A DNA stretch of 37,180 nucleotides, taken from NCBI GenBank assembly GCA_002733415.1, contig NVVR01000067.1, forward strand, positions 1-37,180. Direction: 5' to 3'. A program made the translations under genes and the position numbers. The notes under the pieces were generated by a model that ran no database searches, was not told the DNA's origin, and was given only the letters and a program-made list of their open reading frames with translations. Shown in pieces: positions 1-8,110 of this stretch (its first letter is position 1; each line of letters starts with the position of its first letter). This DNA is from Kordia sp. GTDB taxonomy: Bacteria > Bacteroidota > Bacteroidia > Flavobacteriales > Flavobacteriaceae.

Positions 1-579
1 AAAAAAGCCAAATAAATGTGAAGTATTATATATAATAGCCTCGTCTAATAATACAAGGTTTTGATCAGCAGCACCGCCTCGAACATTGAACCCACTTGTT
101 CCTTCGCCTGAATTTGTAACACCAGGGAGCATCTGAATTGATTTTAATATATCTATTTCGCCTAAAACTGCTGGCATTTTTTTTATAGTCCCCATTTTTA
201 ATTTTGATACACTCATTTGTGGTTTTCTAATACTCACGAGTTCAGTATCACTTGTTGTAATGACAACTTCATTCAAAGTTGTTGAAGATTCGGATATTTC
301 AAAGGTTATTTTTTGATCTTTATCTAATATCATTTCTTGATCCATATCGGCATATCCTAAATATGAAATCACTAAATTATATGTGCCTTTCGGGGCGGTT
401 ATAGAAAAGAAACCATACTCATTACTCATTACTCCGATAGTGGTATCTTTAAAATAAACAGATGCTCCAAAAACAGTTTCTCCATTACTAGCATCTTTGA
501 TGGTACCACTGATAGTGTGTTTTTCTTGAGCTGATAAAAGAGAGGTAAGTATGAGGAACAGTAATACTAAGTTTTTCAT
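1..579 (-). CDS. TonB-dependent outer-membrane receptor, N-terminal part (runs off left edge)
   Basis: Reading the minus strand from an ATG at 579 gives 193 open codons up to the window edge. Residues 1-18 form a signal peptide (MKNLVLLFLILTSLLSAQ). About residues 20-105 are a carboxypeptidase-D regulatory-like beta domain with the usual VFGASVYFKDT and VISYLGY motifs. Then the TonB plug domain begins, with LKSIQMLPGV, GFNVRGG and NLVLLDEA. This order is standard for SusC/RagA-like and related Bacteroidota receptors, which import oligomers or metal complexes through the outer membrane using TonB energy. The substrate cannot be told, because the barrel and any SusD-like partner lie outside the window. 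The ATG was chosen because the signal peptide starts there and a TAAGTTTG -7 element lies just upstream. Confidence 0.9.
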   Translation of the reverse strand, partial: MKNLVLLFLILTSLLSAQEKHTISGTIKDASNGETVFGASVYFKDTTIGVMSNEYGFFSITAPKGTYNLVISYLGYADMDQEMILDKDQKITFEISESSTTLNEVVITTSDTELVSIRKPQMSVSKLKMGTIKKMPAVLGEIDILKSIQMLPGVTNSGEGTSGFNVRGGAADQNLVLLDEAIIYNTSHLFGFF

Positions 580-606
580 CTTGTAGGTTTTTATTTTAAA
601 ACATGG

Positions 607-614
607 CAAACTTA
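607..614 (-). promoter_or_regulatory. Candidate -7 promoter element for the TonB receptor gene
   Basis: The minus strand reads TAAGTTTG, matching the Bacteroidota TAnnTTTG -7 consensus, about 28 bases before the receptor ATG. No convincing TTG -33 element is seen at 17-23 bases upstream. The rest of 580-870 holds no gene. It contains the short dyad TCCTCCTTGGAGGA (near 638) and a run of eight G at 802-809. Confidence 0.4.
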
Positions 615-870
615 TGAATTGATGATGTGTTAATCGTTCCTCCTTGGAGGATGACACCTTTTATAGGTACATCCTTGTAAGTTGACACTCTCATTTTGAG
701 GAATTAAATGTTTTGTATTGAGTAATATATATTCAAATAGATAATAAAACTGTCAATTTTATTTTACTCCTAGAGATGTTAAATGGTAATACTTTATTAA
801 AGGGGGGGGCTACTTAAATAACTCAATGACTAACTTATAGAATAGGAAAATAGAGTGGAATGATATGCTT

Positions 871-1578
871 TTATTTACATGCTTCCCAAATAGCATCATT
901 TGGAACAGGAGCAGTAATTTTAATGGGTTCTTTTTTTACAGGATGTATAAACTCAAGGTGTCTAGCATGTAAATGTATACTAGCATCTTTATTACTTCGT
1001 TTAGCACCGTACTTTAAATCGCCTTTTATATGGCAGCCTATAGTGGTTAGTTGACAGCGTATTTGATGATGTCGACCAGTTTCTAGATTAATTTCTAATA
1101 GATTGTAATTGTCCAATTCCTTAAGTAATTCATAATGCAGAATTGCTTTTTTTGAACCGTCAACTTCCTTTTTAAAAGCAGTTGATTTATTGTTTTTCGG
1201 ATTCTTTTTCAACCAATGTATTAAAGTGTCTTTTTGTTTTGGAGGCGTGTCTTTTACTACAGCCCAATAGGTTTTATGAGCAGTCTTTTCTGCAAATAAC
1301 TTATTAAGTCTTGGCAATGCTTTTGATGTTTTTGCAAATACAACAATCCCTGTTGTTGGACGGTCTAACCGATGTACAACACCTAAAAATACATTCCCTT
1401 CTTTACTATGTTTCTCTTTTAAATATTCTTTTACGACATCCGGTAAGGGTTTGTCTCCAGTTTTATCACCTTGAACTAAATCACCCGCACGTTTATTGAT
1501 GACAATAATATGATTGTCTTCAAACAGCACTTGAAGGTTTTTTTTAGTAGATACTATTTTCAGGGTATTATCCGCCAC
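871..1578 (-). CDS. RluA-family RNA pseudouridine synthase
   Basis: A 235-residue protein of the RluA/RluD family, which isomerises specific uridines in 23S rRNA or tRNA to pseudouridine in the cytoplasm. The catalytic motif HRLDRPTTG is at residues 69-77, with Asp72 as the expected nucleophile. ETGRHHQIR and an HLHARHLEF segment near the C-terminus are also family hallmarks. There is no N-terminal S4 RNA-binding domain, so it is one of the short RluA-type enzymes; the target uridine cannot be assigned. The start used is GTG at 1578; no in-frame ATG lies near it, and the conserved part (LQVLFEDNHIIVINK) begins only about 15 residues later. It lies 95 bases downstream of panB on the same strand, and the two are probably cotranscribed. 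Confidence 0.88.
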   Translation of the reverse strand: MADNTLKIVSTKKNLQVLFEDNHIIVINKRAGDLVQGDKTGDKPLPDVVKEYLKEKHSKEGNVFLGVVHRLDRPTTGIVVFAKTSKALPRLNKLFAEKTAHKTYWAVVKDTPPKQKDTLIHWLKKNPKNNKSTAFKKEVDGSKKAILHYELLKELDNYNLLEINLETGRHHQIRCQLTTIGCHIKGDLKYGAKRSNKDASIHLHARHLEFIHPVKKEPIKITAPVPNDAIWEACK

Positions 1579-1673
1579 GAATACACAAATGTTTTATGAT
1601 ACTCCTTTATGTTTAATTGATAATCTTAATTGGAGTTACAATATATTTTAATTTTGACTACTGACTACAAAGA

Positions 1674-2492
1674 TTAATACTGTTCGTCTTTGTTTGGAAA
1701 ATCAACTGCTTTTACATCTTTACAATATTGACCAATTGCATTCGTCATATCTTCATATAAGTTCATGTAACGTCTTAAAAAACGAGGATTGAATTCATGA
1801 GTCATCCCAATCATATCATGAGTAACCAAAACTTGTCCGTCAACACCACTACCAGCACCAATACCGATAACAGGAATTGTTAAACTGTCAGCAACTTCTT
1901 GTGCTAATTTTGCAGGAACTTTTTCTAAAACCAAAGCAAAACAACCAATTTTCTCAAGCATTAAAGCGTCTTTCTTTAATTTGTCTGCTTCTTCTTCTTC
2001 TTTAGCTCTTACGGTATATGTCCCGAATTTATATATAGACTGTGGCGTTAAACCTAAGTGAGCCATTACTGGTATACCAGCATTTAAAATTCGTTTTACC
2101 GATTCTTTAACTTCTTTTCCACCTTCTAATTTTACAGCATGCCCACCTGATTCTTTCATTATTTTTACAGAAGAACGTAACGCTTCTTTAGGGTCGGATT
2201 GATAACTTCCAAAAGGTAAATCAACAACAACTAAAGCTCTTTTTACAGCACGTACAACAGAAGAAGCATGGTAAATCATCTGATCCAAAGTAATCGGTAA
2301 AGTTGTTTCATGACCTGCCATTACATTAGAAGCAGAATCGCCAACCAATATAACGTCAGTCCCAGCACCATCAACAATTTTTGCCATGGTGTAATCATAT
2401 GAGGTTAGCATAGAGATTTTTTCTCCATTCTTTTTCATATCGATTAAAGATTTTACAGTTACTCTTTTATATTCTTTTTTAGCTACAGACAT
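1674..2492 (-). CDS. panB: 3-methyl-2-oxobutanoate hydroxymethyltransferase
   Basis: PanB transfers a hydroxymethyl group from 5,10-methylenetetrahydrofolate to 2-oxoisovalerate, giving ketopantoate, the first committed step of pantothenate and coenzyme A synthesis. The 272-residue length is normal. Family motifs are clear: [20 protein letters not shown] near residue 30, [18 protein letters not shown] around 50 (the Asp binds the metal), [10 protein letters not shown] around 117, AHLGLTPQS around 143, and the [20 protein letters not shown] block around 210. The ATG at 2492 fits the alignment. The acidic, lysine-rich tail ([12 protein letters not shown]) is typical of Bacteroidota versions. 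Other pan genes are not in the window. Confidence 0.96.
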   Translation of the reverse strand: MSVAKKEYKRVTVKSLIDMKKNGEKISMLTSYDYTMAKIVDGAGTDVILVGDSASNVMAGHETTLPITLDQMIYHASSVVRAVKRALVVVDLPFGSYQSDPKEALRSSVKIMKESGGHAVKLEGGKEVKESVKRILNAGIPVMAHLGLTPQSIYKFGTYTVRAKEEEEADKLKKDALMLEKIGCFALVLEKVPAKLAQEVADSLTIPVIGIGAGSGVDGQVLVTHDMIGMTHEFNPRFLRRYMNLYEDMTNAIGQYCKDVKAVDFPNKDEQY

Positions 2493-2513
2493 TTTAGTAA
2501 AATTTTATAAGAA

Positions 2514-2521
2514 CAAAACTA
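2514..2521 (-). promoter_or_regulatory. Candidate -7 element for panB
   Basis: The minus strand reads TAGTTTTG (TAnnTTTG type) about 22 bases before the panB ATG. No well-spaced TTG is visible, so this is tentative. Confidence 0.35.
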
Positions 2522-2607
2522 GTCATTTAGTTTAGCAAATACTTCATTTGTTTTTTAAAAGAATCGATTAATTATGTTAAAATATATTTTAAGGAATGAT
2601 AATTGAT

Positions 2608-2615
2608 TAATTTTG
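2608..2615 (+). promoter_or_regulatory. Candidate -7 element for the NTF2-like gene
   Basis: TAATTTTG matches TAnnTTTG, 22 bases before the ATG at 2638. The start is preceded at very short distance by AAAGGAG, a strong Shine-Dalgarno sequence that is unusual for this group, where ribosome binding sites are usually weak. Confidence 0.35.
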
Positions 2616-2637
2616 ATTGTAATTAAAAAAAGGAGAT

Positions 2638-3093
2638 ATGAAGTTTAAAATACTACTGGTAGTGATGTTATTTACAGTACTTGGATTTTCACAAACAGAT
2701 GAAGAGTATAAAGTAAAATACGCTATTGAAACTTTTTTTGATGGTTTTCATCAATCTGATTCTATAAAAATGAAATCAGTAATGCATTCAAACATGACAT
2801 TGCAAAGTATTCAACCTAACAAGGAAGGAAAAGAAGCATTGGTAAACCAAAATATAAGCGGTTTTTTAAAACTGGTGACGCAATACTCGAAAGTTAGAAA
2901 CTGGGAAGAAGAGTTACAGTCCTTTGATTTTAAAATTGATGGTAATTTAGCTCAAGTATGGTGTCCTTATTTATTTTATTTAAACGGAATGTTAAGTCAT
3001 TGTGGCGCTAATTCTATTCAATTGTTTTATGAAAATGAACAATGGAAGATTGTATCTATTTTAGATACGAGACGTAAAAATTGCGGGGAATAA
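2638..3093 (+). CDS. Secreted NTF2-like (DUF4440/SnoaL-like) protein
   Basis: A 151-residue protein with a cleavable signal peptide (residues 1-18, ending GFSQ), so it acts in the periplasm or outside. The mature part follows the small cone-shaped NTF2-like fold: a helix with YAIETFFDGFHQSDSIKMKS, a loop with MHSNMTLQSI, then strands FDFKIDGNLAQVWCPYLFYLNG and a final NSIQLFYENEQWKIVSILDTRR. This pattern is common in Bacteroidota proteins annotated as nuclear transport factor 2 family. No catalytic residues can be named. Two cysteines (in VWCPY and SHCGAN) could form a disulphide. The next gene starts 9 bases after its stop, so the two probably form an operon. Confidence 0.75.
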   Translation: MKFKILLVVMLFTVLGFSQTDEEYKVKYAIETFFDGFHQSDSIKMKSVMHSNMTLQSIQPNKEGKEALVNQNISGFLKLVTQYSKVRNWEEELQSFDFKIDGNLAQVWCPYLFYLNGMLSHCGANSIQLFYENEQWKIVSILDTRRKNCGE

Positions 3094-3102
3094 ATATATA
3101 TA

Positions 3103-3630
3103 ATGAAAAAACGCTTGTTAATTTTATCCGACCTCTGGGGAGCAAAAAAAACAGATTGGATTACTAATTATTTTAATTTACTAGAGGCTGATTTTGATAT
3201 TACTTATTATGACTGCTGTGAATTAGGAGCTGTAGATAAAACAGTAATGACAGAAGAAGCGCTTCACGTCCAATTTATCAATCATGGAATTAGCACAGCA
3301 GTAGAAAAATTACTGAAACTAGAACTCGAAGAAGTCAATGTACTTGCTTTTAGTATTGGAGGTGCTATTGCATGGAAAGCAGCACTAAACGGATTAATAG
3401 TCAAAAACCTATATGCAATATCAGCAACGAGACTACGATATGAAGTTGAACAACCAGTTTGTGATATTAAATTATGTTATGGTGCAGACGATTTTTTTAT
3501 ACCAAGGATTGAGTGGTTTGATAAAATGACGTTACAATATAATATCATTGACGGAGTTGGTCATGACCTATATTCCAAAAAGCGCTTTTCTATAGATATT
3601 TGTGATGAAATAATGAGAAAATGTTTATAA
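3103..3630 (+). CDS. Small alpha/beta hydrolase-fold protein
   Basis: A 175-residue cytoplasmic protein without a signal peptide. The nucleophile elbow appears as VLAFSIGGAIAWKAA (Ala-Phe-Ser-Ile-Gly in place of the usual Gly at the first position). A candidate acid is in CYGADDFFIP and a candidate His in GVGHDLYSK near the C-terminus, so a Ser-Asp-His triad is possible. It is shorter than typical alpha/beta hydrolases (about 250 residues) and seems to lack a lid domain. The substrate is unknown. It probably shares a transcript with the NTF2-like gene 9 bases upstream. It converges on sdaA, with a weak hairpin between the two. Confidence 0.65.
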   Translation: MKKRLLILSDLWGAKKTDWITNYFNLLEADFDITYYDCCELGAVDKTVMTEEALHVQFINHGISTAVEKLLKLELEEVNVLAFSIGGAIAWKAALNGLIVKNLYAISATRLRYEVEQPVCDIKLCYGADDFFIPRIEWFDKMTLQYNIIDGVGHDLYSKKRFSIDICDEIMRKCL

Positions 3631-3652
3631 CAAAACGTGTAATGTTTTTAGA

Positions 3653-3672
3653 GTAGTTTTAGAAAAAACTGC
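3653..3672. terminator. Weak hairpin between convergent genes
   Basis: GTAGTTTT and AAAACTGC can pair (8 bp, one G-U) around a four-base loop. There is no clear T-run on either side, so terminator function is only suggested by its place between convergent genes. Directly after it ATTCCAAC occurs twice in tandem (3673-3688). Confidence 0.3.
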
Positions 3673-3691
3673 ATTCCAACATTCCAACATT

Positions 3692-5110
3692 CTAGCAATC
3701 AGCCATATTTACAGAAATAGCCAAACCTCCTTCAGAAGTTTCTTTATATTTTAAACTCATGTCTTTAGCAGTTTCCCACATGGTATCAATTACTTTATCT
3801 AAAGGAACTTTCACGTGTGCAGGATCCCTATCCAAAGCCATTTCGGCAGCATTAATCGCTTTTATAGCCCCCATAGAATTACGTTCAATACAAGGTATTT
3901 GTACTAACCCACCTATAGGATCACAGGTTAATCCAAGGTGATGTTCCATGGCTATTTCAGCAGCTATTAAAACTTGTGCTTGTGAGCCTCCTAATAACTC
4001 ACATAAGGCAGCTGCAGCCATTGCTGACGACACACCAATTTCTGCTTGACACCCACCCATAGCAGCTGATATAGTCGCGTTTTTTTTAAATAGACTGCCA
4101 ATTTCTCCAGCAACTAATAAAAATTGTTTGATGTGTTTAAAATCAGCATCGTGGTTTTCAATAGTTAGGTAATACATTAATACAGAAGGAATAACTCCTG
4201 CGCTACCGTTGGTAGGAGCGGTTACAATACGACCTAAAGCAGCATTAACTTCATTAACTGCTAATGCATAACAATCAACCCATTTTAATATTTCTCGAAA
4301 TTTAACTTCTGTTTTTCGAATGCTTTGCATCCAATTTTCTGGGTTTGTATACTCAAAAGTTTTTTTGAGTTTTTGATGTAAATCGAATGCTCTGCGTCGG
4401 ACATTTAATCCGCCAGGTAAAAACCCTTCTGAGTGGCAACCAATGTAAATGCACTCTTGCATTGTATTCCAAATACGTAATAATTCGGTGTCTATTTCTT
4501 CTTCCGAGCGTAATGTTTTCTCATTTTCCAAAACAATTTCAGAAACAATTTTATTTTCTGCTTCGCAATAGGCTAATAGTTCTTTTGCTCGTTGGATTGG
4601 AAAAGGGAAATCTACCTGTTCCTTTGTAGATTTTGTAGCGGAATCATTTTCTTTAATAACAAAACCTCCGCCAATTGAGTAAAAAGTAGCTTCAATAGTA
4701 CGGTTATCTAAAGTAGTTCCTGTAAATGTTATTCCGTTAGAATGGAATGGAAGAAACTCTTTATTAAAAATAATTTGATTAGTATTAAAAATCAAAGCAC
4801 GCTCACCATTAAAGTCTAAGGTATTCGTACTTTTTATATTATCAACAATTCCTTGAATGTCTTCAATTGGCACATACTCTGGGTCGGCACCACTTAATCC
4901 TAATAATACTGCTAAATCAGTAGCGTGTCCTTTACCTGTTAATGATAAAGAACCATATAAATCTATTTGAATAGAAATAATGTTATTAAATTCATCAGTG
5001 TGTTTTAATTCTTTAATCCATCGTTCAGCAGCCCTCCATGGGCCAAGTGTGTGAGAACTGGAAGGTCCTACACCAATTTTTAACATATCAAAAACACTAA
5101 TTCTTTCCAT
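3692..5110 (-). CDS. sdaA: L-serine dehydratase (iron-sulphur, single chain)
   Basis: This [4Fe-4S] L-serine ammonia-lyase deaminates L-serine to pyruvate and ammonia in the cytoplasm. Its 472 residues carry the beta domain first ([17 protein letters not shown], residues 15-31) and then the catalytic alpha domain. Three cluster cysteines are at 354 (MGGCQAEIG), 396 (TCDPIGG) and 407 (IPCIERN). Their spacing of 42 and 11 residues equals that of the structurally studied Legionella enzyme (343, 385, 396). The chain ends in Cys472, like the Legionella enzyme, whose terminal cysteine reaches into the active site as a fourth ligand. The ATG at 5110 gives the full N-terminus. It is divergent from the sensor kinase operon, and a well-formed promoter lies about 120 bases upstream. 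Confidence 0.95.
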   Translation of the reverse strand: MERISVFDMLKIGVGPSSSHTLGPWRAAERWIKELKHTDEFNNIISIQIDLYGSLSLTGKGHATDLAVLLGLSGADPEYVPIEDIQGIVDNIKSTNTLDFNGERALIFNTNQIIFNKEFLPFHSNGITFTGTTLDNRTIEATFYSIGGGFVIKENDSATKSTKEQVDFPFPIQRAKELLAYCEAENKIVSEIVLENEKTLRSEEEIDTELLRIWNTMQECIYIGCHSEGFLPGGLNVRRRAFDLHQKLKKTFEYTNPENWMQSIRKTEVKFREILKWVDCYALAVNEVNAALGRIVTAPTNGSAGVIPSVLMYYLTIENHDADFKHIKQFLLVAGEIGSLFKKNATISAAMGGCQAEIGVSSAMAAAALCELLGGSQAQVLIAAEIAMEHHLGLTCDPIGGLVQIPCIERNSMGAIKAINAAEMALDRDPAHVKVPLDKVIDTMWETAKDMSLKYKETSEGGLAISVNMADC

Positions 5111-5169
5111 AATGGGGTTTTATTATAAGTCCTCAAAGTAAGCATATGAGGTCTGAATTAATACTACTA

Positions 5170-5220
5170 TTTGTATTTGAAGCAAGCTCCTCATAATTAA
5201 ACCCACTTGATGAGATTCAA
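5170..5220 (-). repeat. Decayed copy of the dispersed CCCACCAGTGGG repeat
   Basis: AATTAAACCCACT at 5195-5207 is the exact reverse complement of part of the core shared by the copies at 14291 and 23806. The flank GAAGCAAGCTCCTCAT resembles the reverse complement of the CCTCAAGGCTTGCCTC segment of the 23.8-kb copy. The second half of the palindrome is degenerate. It lies in the predicted 5' leader of sdaA. Confidence 0.45.
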
Positions 5221-5226
5221 AGTTAG

Positions 5227-5259
5227 CAAATATATATTTTTGAATTCAATTATTGGCAA
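5227..5259 (-). promoter_or_regulatory. Promoter for sdaA
   Basis: On the minus strand TTG (5259-5257), a 22-base spacer and TATATTTG (5234-5227) match the flavobacterial TTG-N17-23-TAnnTTTG pattern. The implied transcript starts near 5220 and has a leader of about 110 bases. Confidence 0.55.
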
Positions 5260-5299
5260 CCTTTTGCCATGCTATAATTACCAATTATTTTAGAAAGAT

Positions 5300-5307
5300 T
5301 ACATTTG
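5300..5307 (+). promoter_or_regulatory. Candidate -7 element for the sensor kinase operon
   Basis: TACATTTG fits TAnnTTTG, 16 bases before the ATG at 5324, implying a very short leader. No TTG is found at the proper distance. Confidence 0.35.
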
Positions 5308-5323
5308 ATATTCATAAATAAAA

Positions 5324-7273
5324 ATGTCATTGAAAAAATTTAGGCCATATTTATACTTTTTAACTATTCATTTAGCAATACAAACGCAAGCACAAGTTAA
5401 GTTTGAAAAGTTAAATGATACTGACAAGCTAGTGTTTTACAATGCTTTGACTGATTCATTAAAAACGATTGATCATTTTTTATATGAAGAGGAATTTCAA
5501 AAAATAGTTAAGCCAAGAAAATTTAATGAAAACCAAAAACGCATACAACTAGTAGTTGCTGAAACAAACAGGTTTTCAGGAAATCATATAAAAAGTATTA
5601 ACACTCTCAATAGGATACTTGAAAGTGAGCAATACCAATTAACAATAACTGATAGTATTACGATACTAAATGATTTAAAGAAATCATACTATAGTTTGTA
5701 TTTATACCCAGAGATATTTGAAGTTAATACTAAAATTAAAAAGCTAATACAACAAGGAGCTCAATATCCTCTTTGGACTTATAATATGAATAGTAGGCTT
5801 TATGCACAATTGAAATTGTATGATAAAGCAGCTATGACTTTAGAAATAGAGTTAGAAGAATTAATTATAACAGATAACAATAAGCAATTGATAATGGCTT
5901 CGGGTCTTAATGATTTGGGATATTATTTTTTTAAAGCAAATAATTATGATTATGCCCTATTAAACTTTAATAAGTCTCTTAGATATGCTGAACAGACTAT
6001 AAAAGAGAATAACCTGGGGTATTATAAGAATGTAAAAGCTTTGGTGAAAGGGAATATTGCAGAAGTATATATTTGCAGAAAACAATATATTGAAGCCATC
6101 CCTTTACTTTTAGAAGATATAGAAGTTGGTATAGAAAACAAAGGAGGCATAAATAGTATGGTAAACAGTTATAACTTATTAGTTTTATGTTATATACAAA
6201 CGAAAGCTTATAATGAAGCAGTTAAGGTTATAAAAGAGATGACTCCTGTTGTAGAGAGACTTACAGACAAAACAGCAGCAGTTGCGTACTTAAAAAATAA
6301 GGCTACTCTTTTTTATAAAATGAATGAAAAAGATTCTGCTCATTATTATCTTAATAAAACTATTAAGTTAAAAGACTCTATAGGAATTAATAGTTTAAAT
6401 AAAATACTTGCCAGTAATGAACTTATTTATACTCGGGCTGAAGAACGAAAGCTAGAAAAACAACATCAAATTGATTTGAAAAATCAAGAGTTAGGTTTAA
6501 AAAACAGACAGAAGGATATTCTGATACTTTTTACTATATTACTCCTATTGTTACTCGTTTTGAGCTTGTATTATAGTTATAAACTTACAAAAAGCAGAAA
6601 AGAGGTTAGAGAGAAGAATAAACAAATTACGCTTAAAAACGAACAAGTTAAAATAGCATTATCGGAGAAAGAAGTATTATTAAAAGAGGTACATCATCGT
6701 GTTAAGAATAATTTACAAGTAATTTCAGGTTTATTAGAGTTGCAAAATATTTCTGTTACTGATGAAAGTGTAAAGCTTGCATTAAAAGAAGGACAGAACA
6801 GAATTCAATCGGTAGCCTTAGTTCATAAAATGATGTACCAATCGGAGAATGTGAGTAAGGTGAATATGCAGAAGTATCTAGAAGAATTACTTCAAGTACT
6901 GCAAATATCATACGGACATTCTCAAAAAAACATTACTACATATATAGATGCTAAAGGAATTGACTTTGATGTTACCTTAGCAGTTCCAATAAGTTTAATT
7001 GTAAATGAAGCAGTTTGCAATGCCTATAAGCACGCTTTTGAAAACAAAAACACGGGAAAAATTTGGGTTATTATAACTAAAGAATTGGATGAGGCGTATT
7101 CCTTGCTAATAAAAGACAATGGGGTAGGGGTGCCAGAAAATTTTGATATTAAAAAGTTAAAGTCAATTGGGTTTGATTTAATAAGGGGACTGTCAAAACA
7201 ATTGAAAGGAACTTTAGAAGTAAAAAAAGATAACGGGACTATGATTAATATTATCTTTTCTAGAAATAAGTAA
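5324..7273 (+). CDS. TPR-containing sensor histidine kinase (HisKA_2 type)
   Basis: A 649-residue membrane kinase. Residues 1-24 look like a signal peptide (ending TQAQ). Residues 30-360 are helical and contain TPR-like repeats, for example GYYFFKANNYDYALLNFNKS (199-218) and LLVLCYIQTKAYNEAVKVIK (285-304). A coiled coil (about 365-395) leads into one membrane span at 399-418, and a second coiled coil follows. The dimerisation/phosphoacceptor motif EVHHRVKNNLQVISGLLELQ is at 455-474, with His458 the likely phosphorylated residue. The ATPase domain has its N box at NEAVCNAYKHAF (561-572) and DNGVGVP at 598-604. The TPR part should face the periplasm. The LytTR regulator starts 2 bases after its stop, so they form a cognate pair. 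The signal is unknown. Confidence 0.9.
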   Translation: MSLKKFRPYLYFLTIHLAIQTQAQVKFEKLNDTDKLVFYNALTDSLKTIDHFLYEEEFQKIVKPRKFNENQKRIQLVVAETNRFSGNHIKSINTLNRILESEQYQLTITDSITILNDLKKSYYSLYLYPEIFEVNTKIKKLIQQGAQYPLWTYNMNSRLYAQLKLYDKAAMTLEIELEELIITDNNKQLIMASGLNDLGYYFFKANNYDYALLNFNKSLRYAEQTIKENNLGYYKNVKALVKGNIAEVYICRKQYIEAIPLLLEDIEVGIENKGGINSMVNSYNLLVLCYIQTKAYNEAVKVIKEMTPVVERLTDKTAAVAYLKNKATLFYKMNEKDSAHYYLNKTIKLKDSIGINSLNKILASNELIYTRAEERKLEKQHQIDLKNQELGLKNRQKDILILFTILLLLLLVLSLYYSYKLTKSRKEVREKNKQITLKNEQVKIALSEKEVLLKEVHHRVKNNLQVISGLLELQNISVTDESVKLALKEGQNRIQSVALVHKMMYQSENVSKVNMQKYLEELLQVLQISYGHSQKNITTYIDAKGIDFDVTLAVPISLIVNEAVCNAYKHAFENKNTGKIWVIITKELDEAYSLLIKDNGVGVPENFDIKKLKSIGFDLIRGLSKQLKGTLEVKKDNGTMINIIFSRNK

Positions 7274-7275
7274 TA

Positions 7276-8007
7276 ATGGAAGAAGCTGTAAAAATATTAA
7301 TTGTAGAGGATGAATATATAACTGCTAAAACACTTTCAAGTTTTTTAGAGTCTACCGGCTATACGGTAATTGGAATAGCCATGGATGTTGATGAAGCTTT
7401 ATCATACCTTAAAGAAGAAGATATTGACTGCGTAATTTTAGATATTAATTTAAATGATGAAAAAGATGGTGTGTGGGTAGCGAATCATATAAAAGAAAAT
7501 TACCATATTCCTTTTATATTTTTAACGGCATATACGGATAAGGATACAATATCTAAGGCGATACGAACGAGTCCTTATGGTTTTTTAGCAAAACCGTTTC
7601 AAAAAATAGAGCTATTTTCAGCAATAGAGATTGCATTACATAAACAAAATGAATTAATGCTCTTAAAAAACAGTTTACCTGTAGATGAAAATGTAAGGTC
7701 AGTATTTTTAAAAAATATCGATCGGTTTGATAAAGTTTATATTAAGGATATTTGTTTTATTGAATCACAAAAAAACTATTTATTAATTCATACAAAATCT
7801 ATTGTTTACAAACACAGGGTTACTATAAAAGAATTTACTGAGGTTTTACCAAAATCATTATTTATAAAAACACACAGAGCTTTTTTTGTTAATGTTGAGA
7901 AAATAGAATCTTTTGATAAGTCAAATAATGTATTAAAAATATTAAGTAAAAACATCCCAGTGTCAAAAACATATCGTAATGAAATAACTAGCTTAATTAA
8001 ATTCTAA
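7276..8007 (+). CDS. LytTR-family response regulator
   Basis: A 243-residue DNA-binding response regulator. The receiver domain occupies residues 5-120: acidic pocket EDE at 11-13, phosphoacceptor Asp56 in VILDINL, Thr84 in FLTAYTD and Lys106 in FLAKPF. A LytTR DNA-binding domain fills about 145-243, with the characteristic ICFIESQKNYLLIHT, FIKTHRAFFVNVEKIESF and IPVSKTYRNEI motifs. It is cotranscribed with the TPR kinase just upstream. LytTR regulators usually act on nearby genes. The next gene on the same strand is the secreted protein at 8111, separated by a striking hairpin, so that gene is a reasonable but unproven target. Confidence 0.92.
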   Translation: MEEAVKILIVEDEYITAKTLSSFLESTGYTVIGIAMDVDEALSYLKEEDIDCVILDINLNDEKDGVWVANHIKENYHIPFIFLTAYTDKDTISKAIRTSPYGFLAKPFQKIELFSAIEIALHKQNELMLLKNSLPVDENVRSVFLKNIDRFDKVYIKDICFIESQKNYLLIHTKSIVYKHRVTIKEFTEVLPKSLFIKTHRAFFVNVEKIESFDKSNNVLKILSKNIPVSKTYRNEITSLIKF

Positions 8008-8063
8008 CATATAATATTTTATCCCTATAAATGAGTGCTTTATCCCAGTAATTGCATACTCAC

Positions 8064-8099
8064 TATTTTAAAAGGTATTTATGCATATCTTTTAAAATA
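8064..8099 (+). promoter_or_regulatory. 15-bp hairpin just before the secreted-protein gene
   Basis: TATTTTAAAAG (8064-8074) and CTTTTAAAATA (8089-8099) are perfect inverted repeats. The stem extends inward to 15 bp with one G-U pair, leaving the loop TTATGC. It ends 11 bases before the ATG at 8111 and is not followed by a T-run. It could be the regulator operon's terminator, an operator, or a structure that masks the ribosome binding site. Confidence 0.6.
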
Positions 8100-8110
8100 T
8101 TACATTAAAA

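Noticed and set aside
580..870. Possible small RNA or peptide upstream of the TonB receptor
   Set aside because: Apart from a short GGAGG dyad and the G8 run, there is no promoter-terminator pair or plausible frame.
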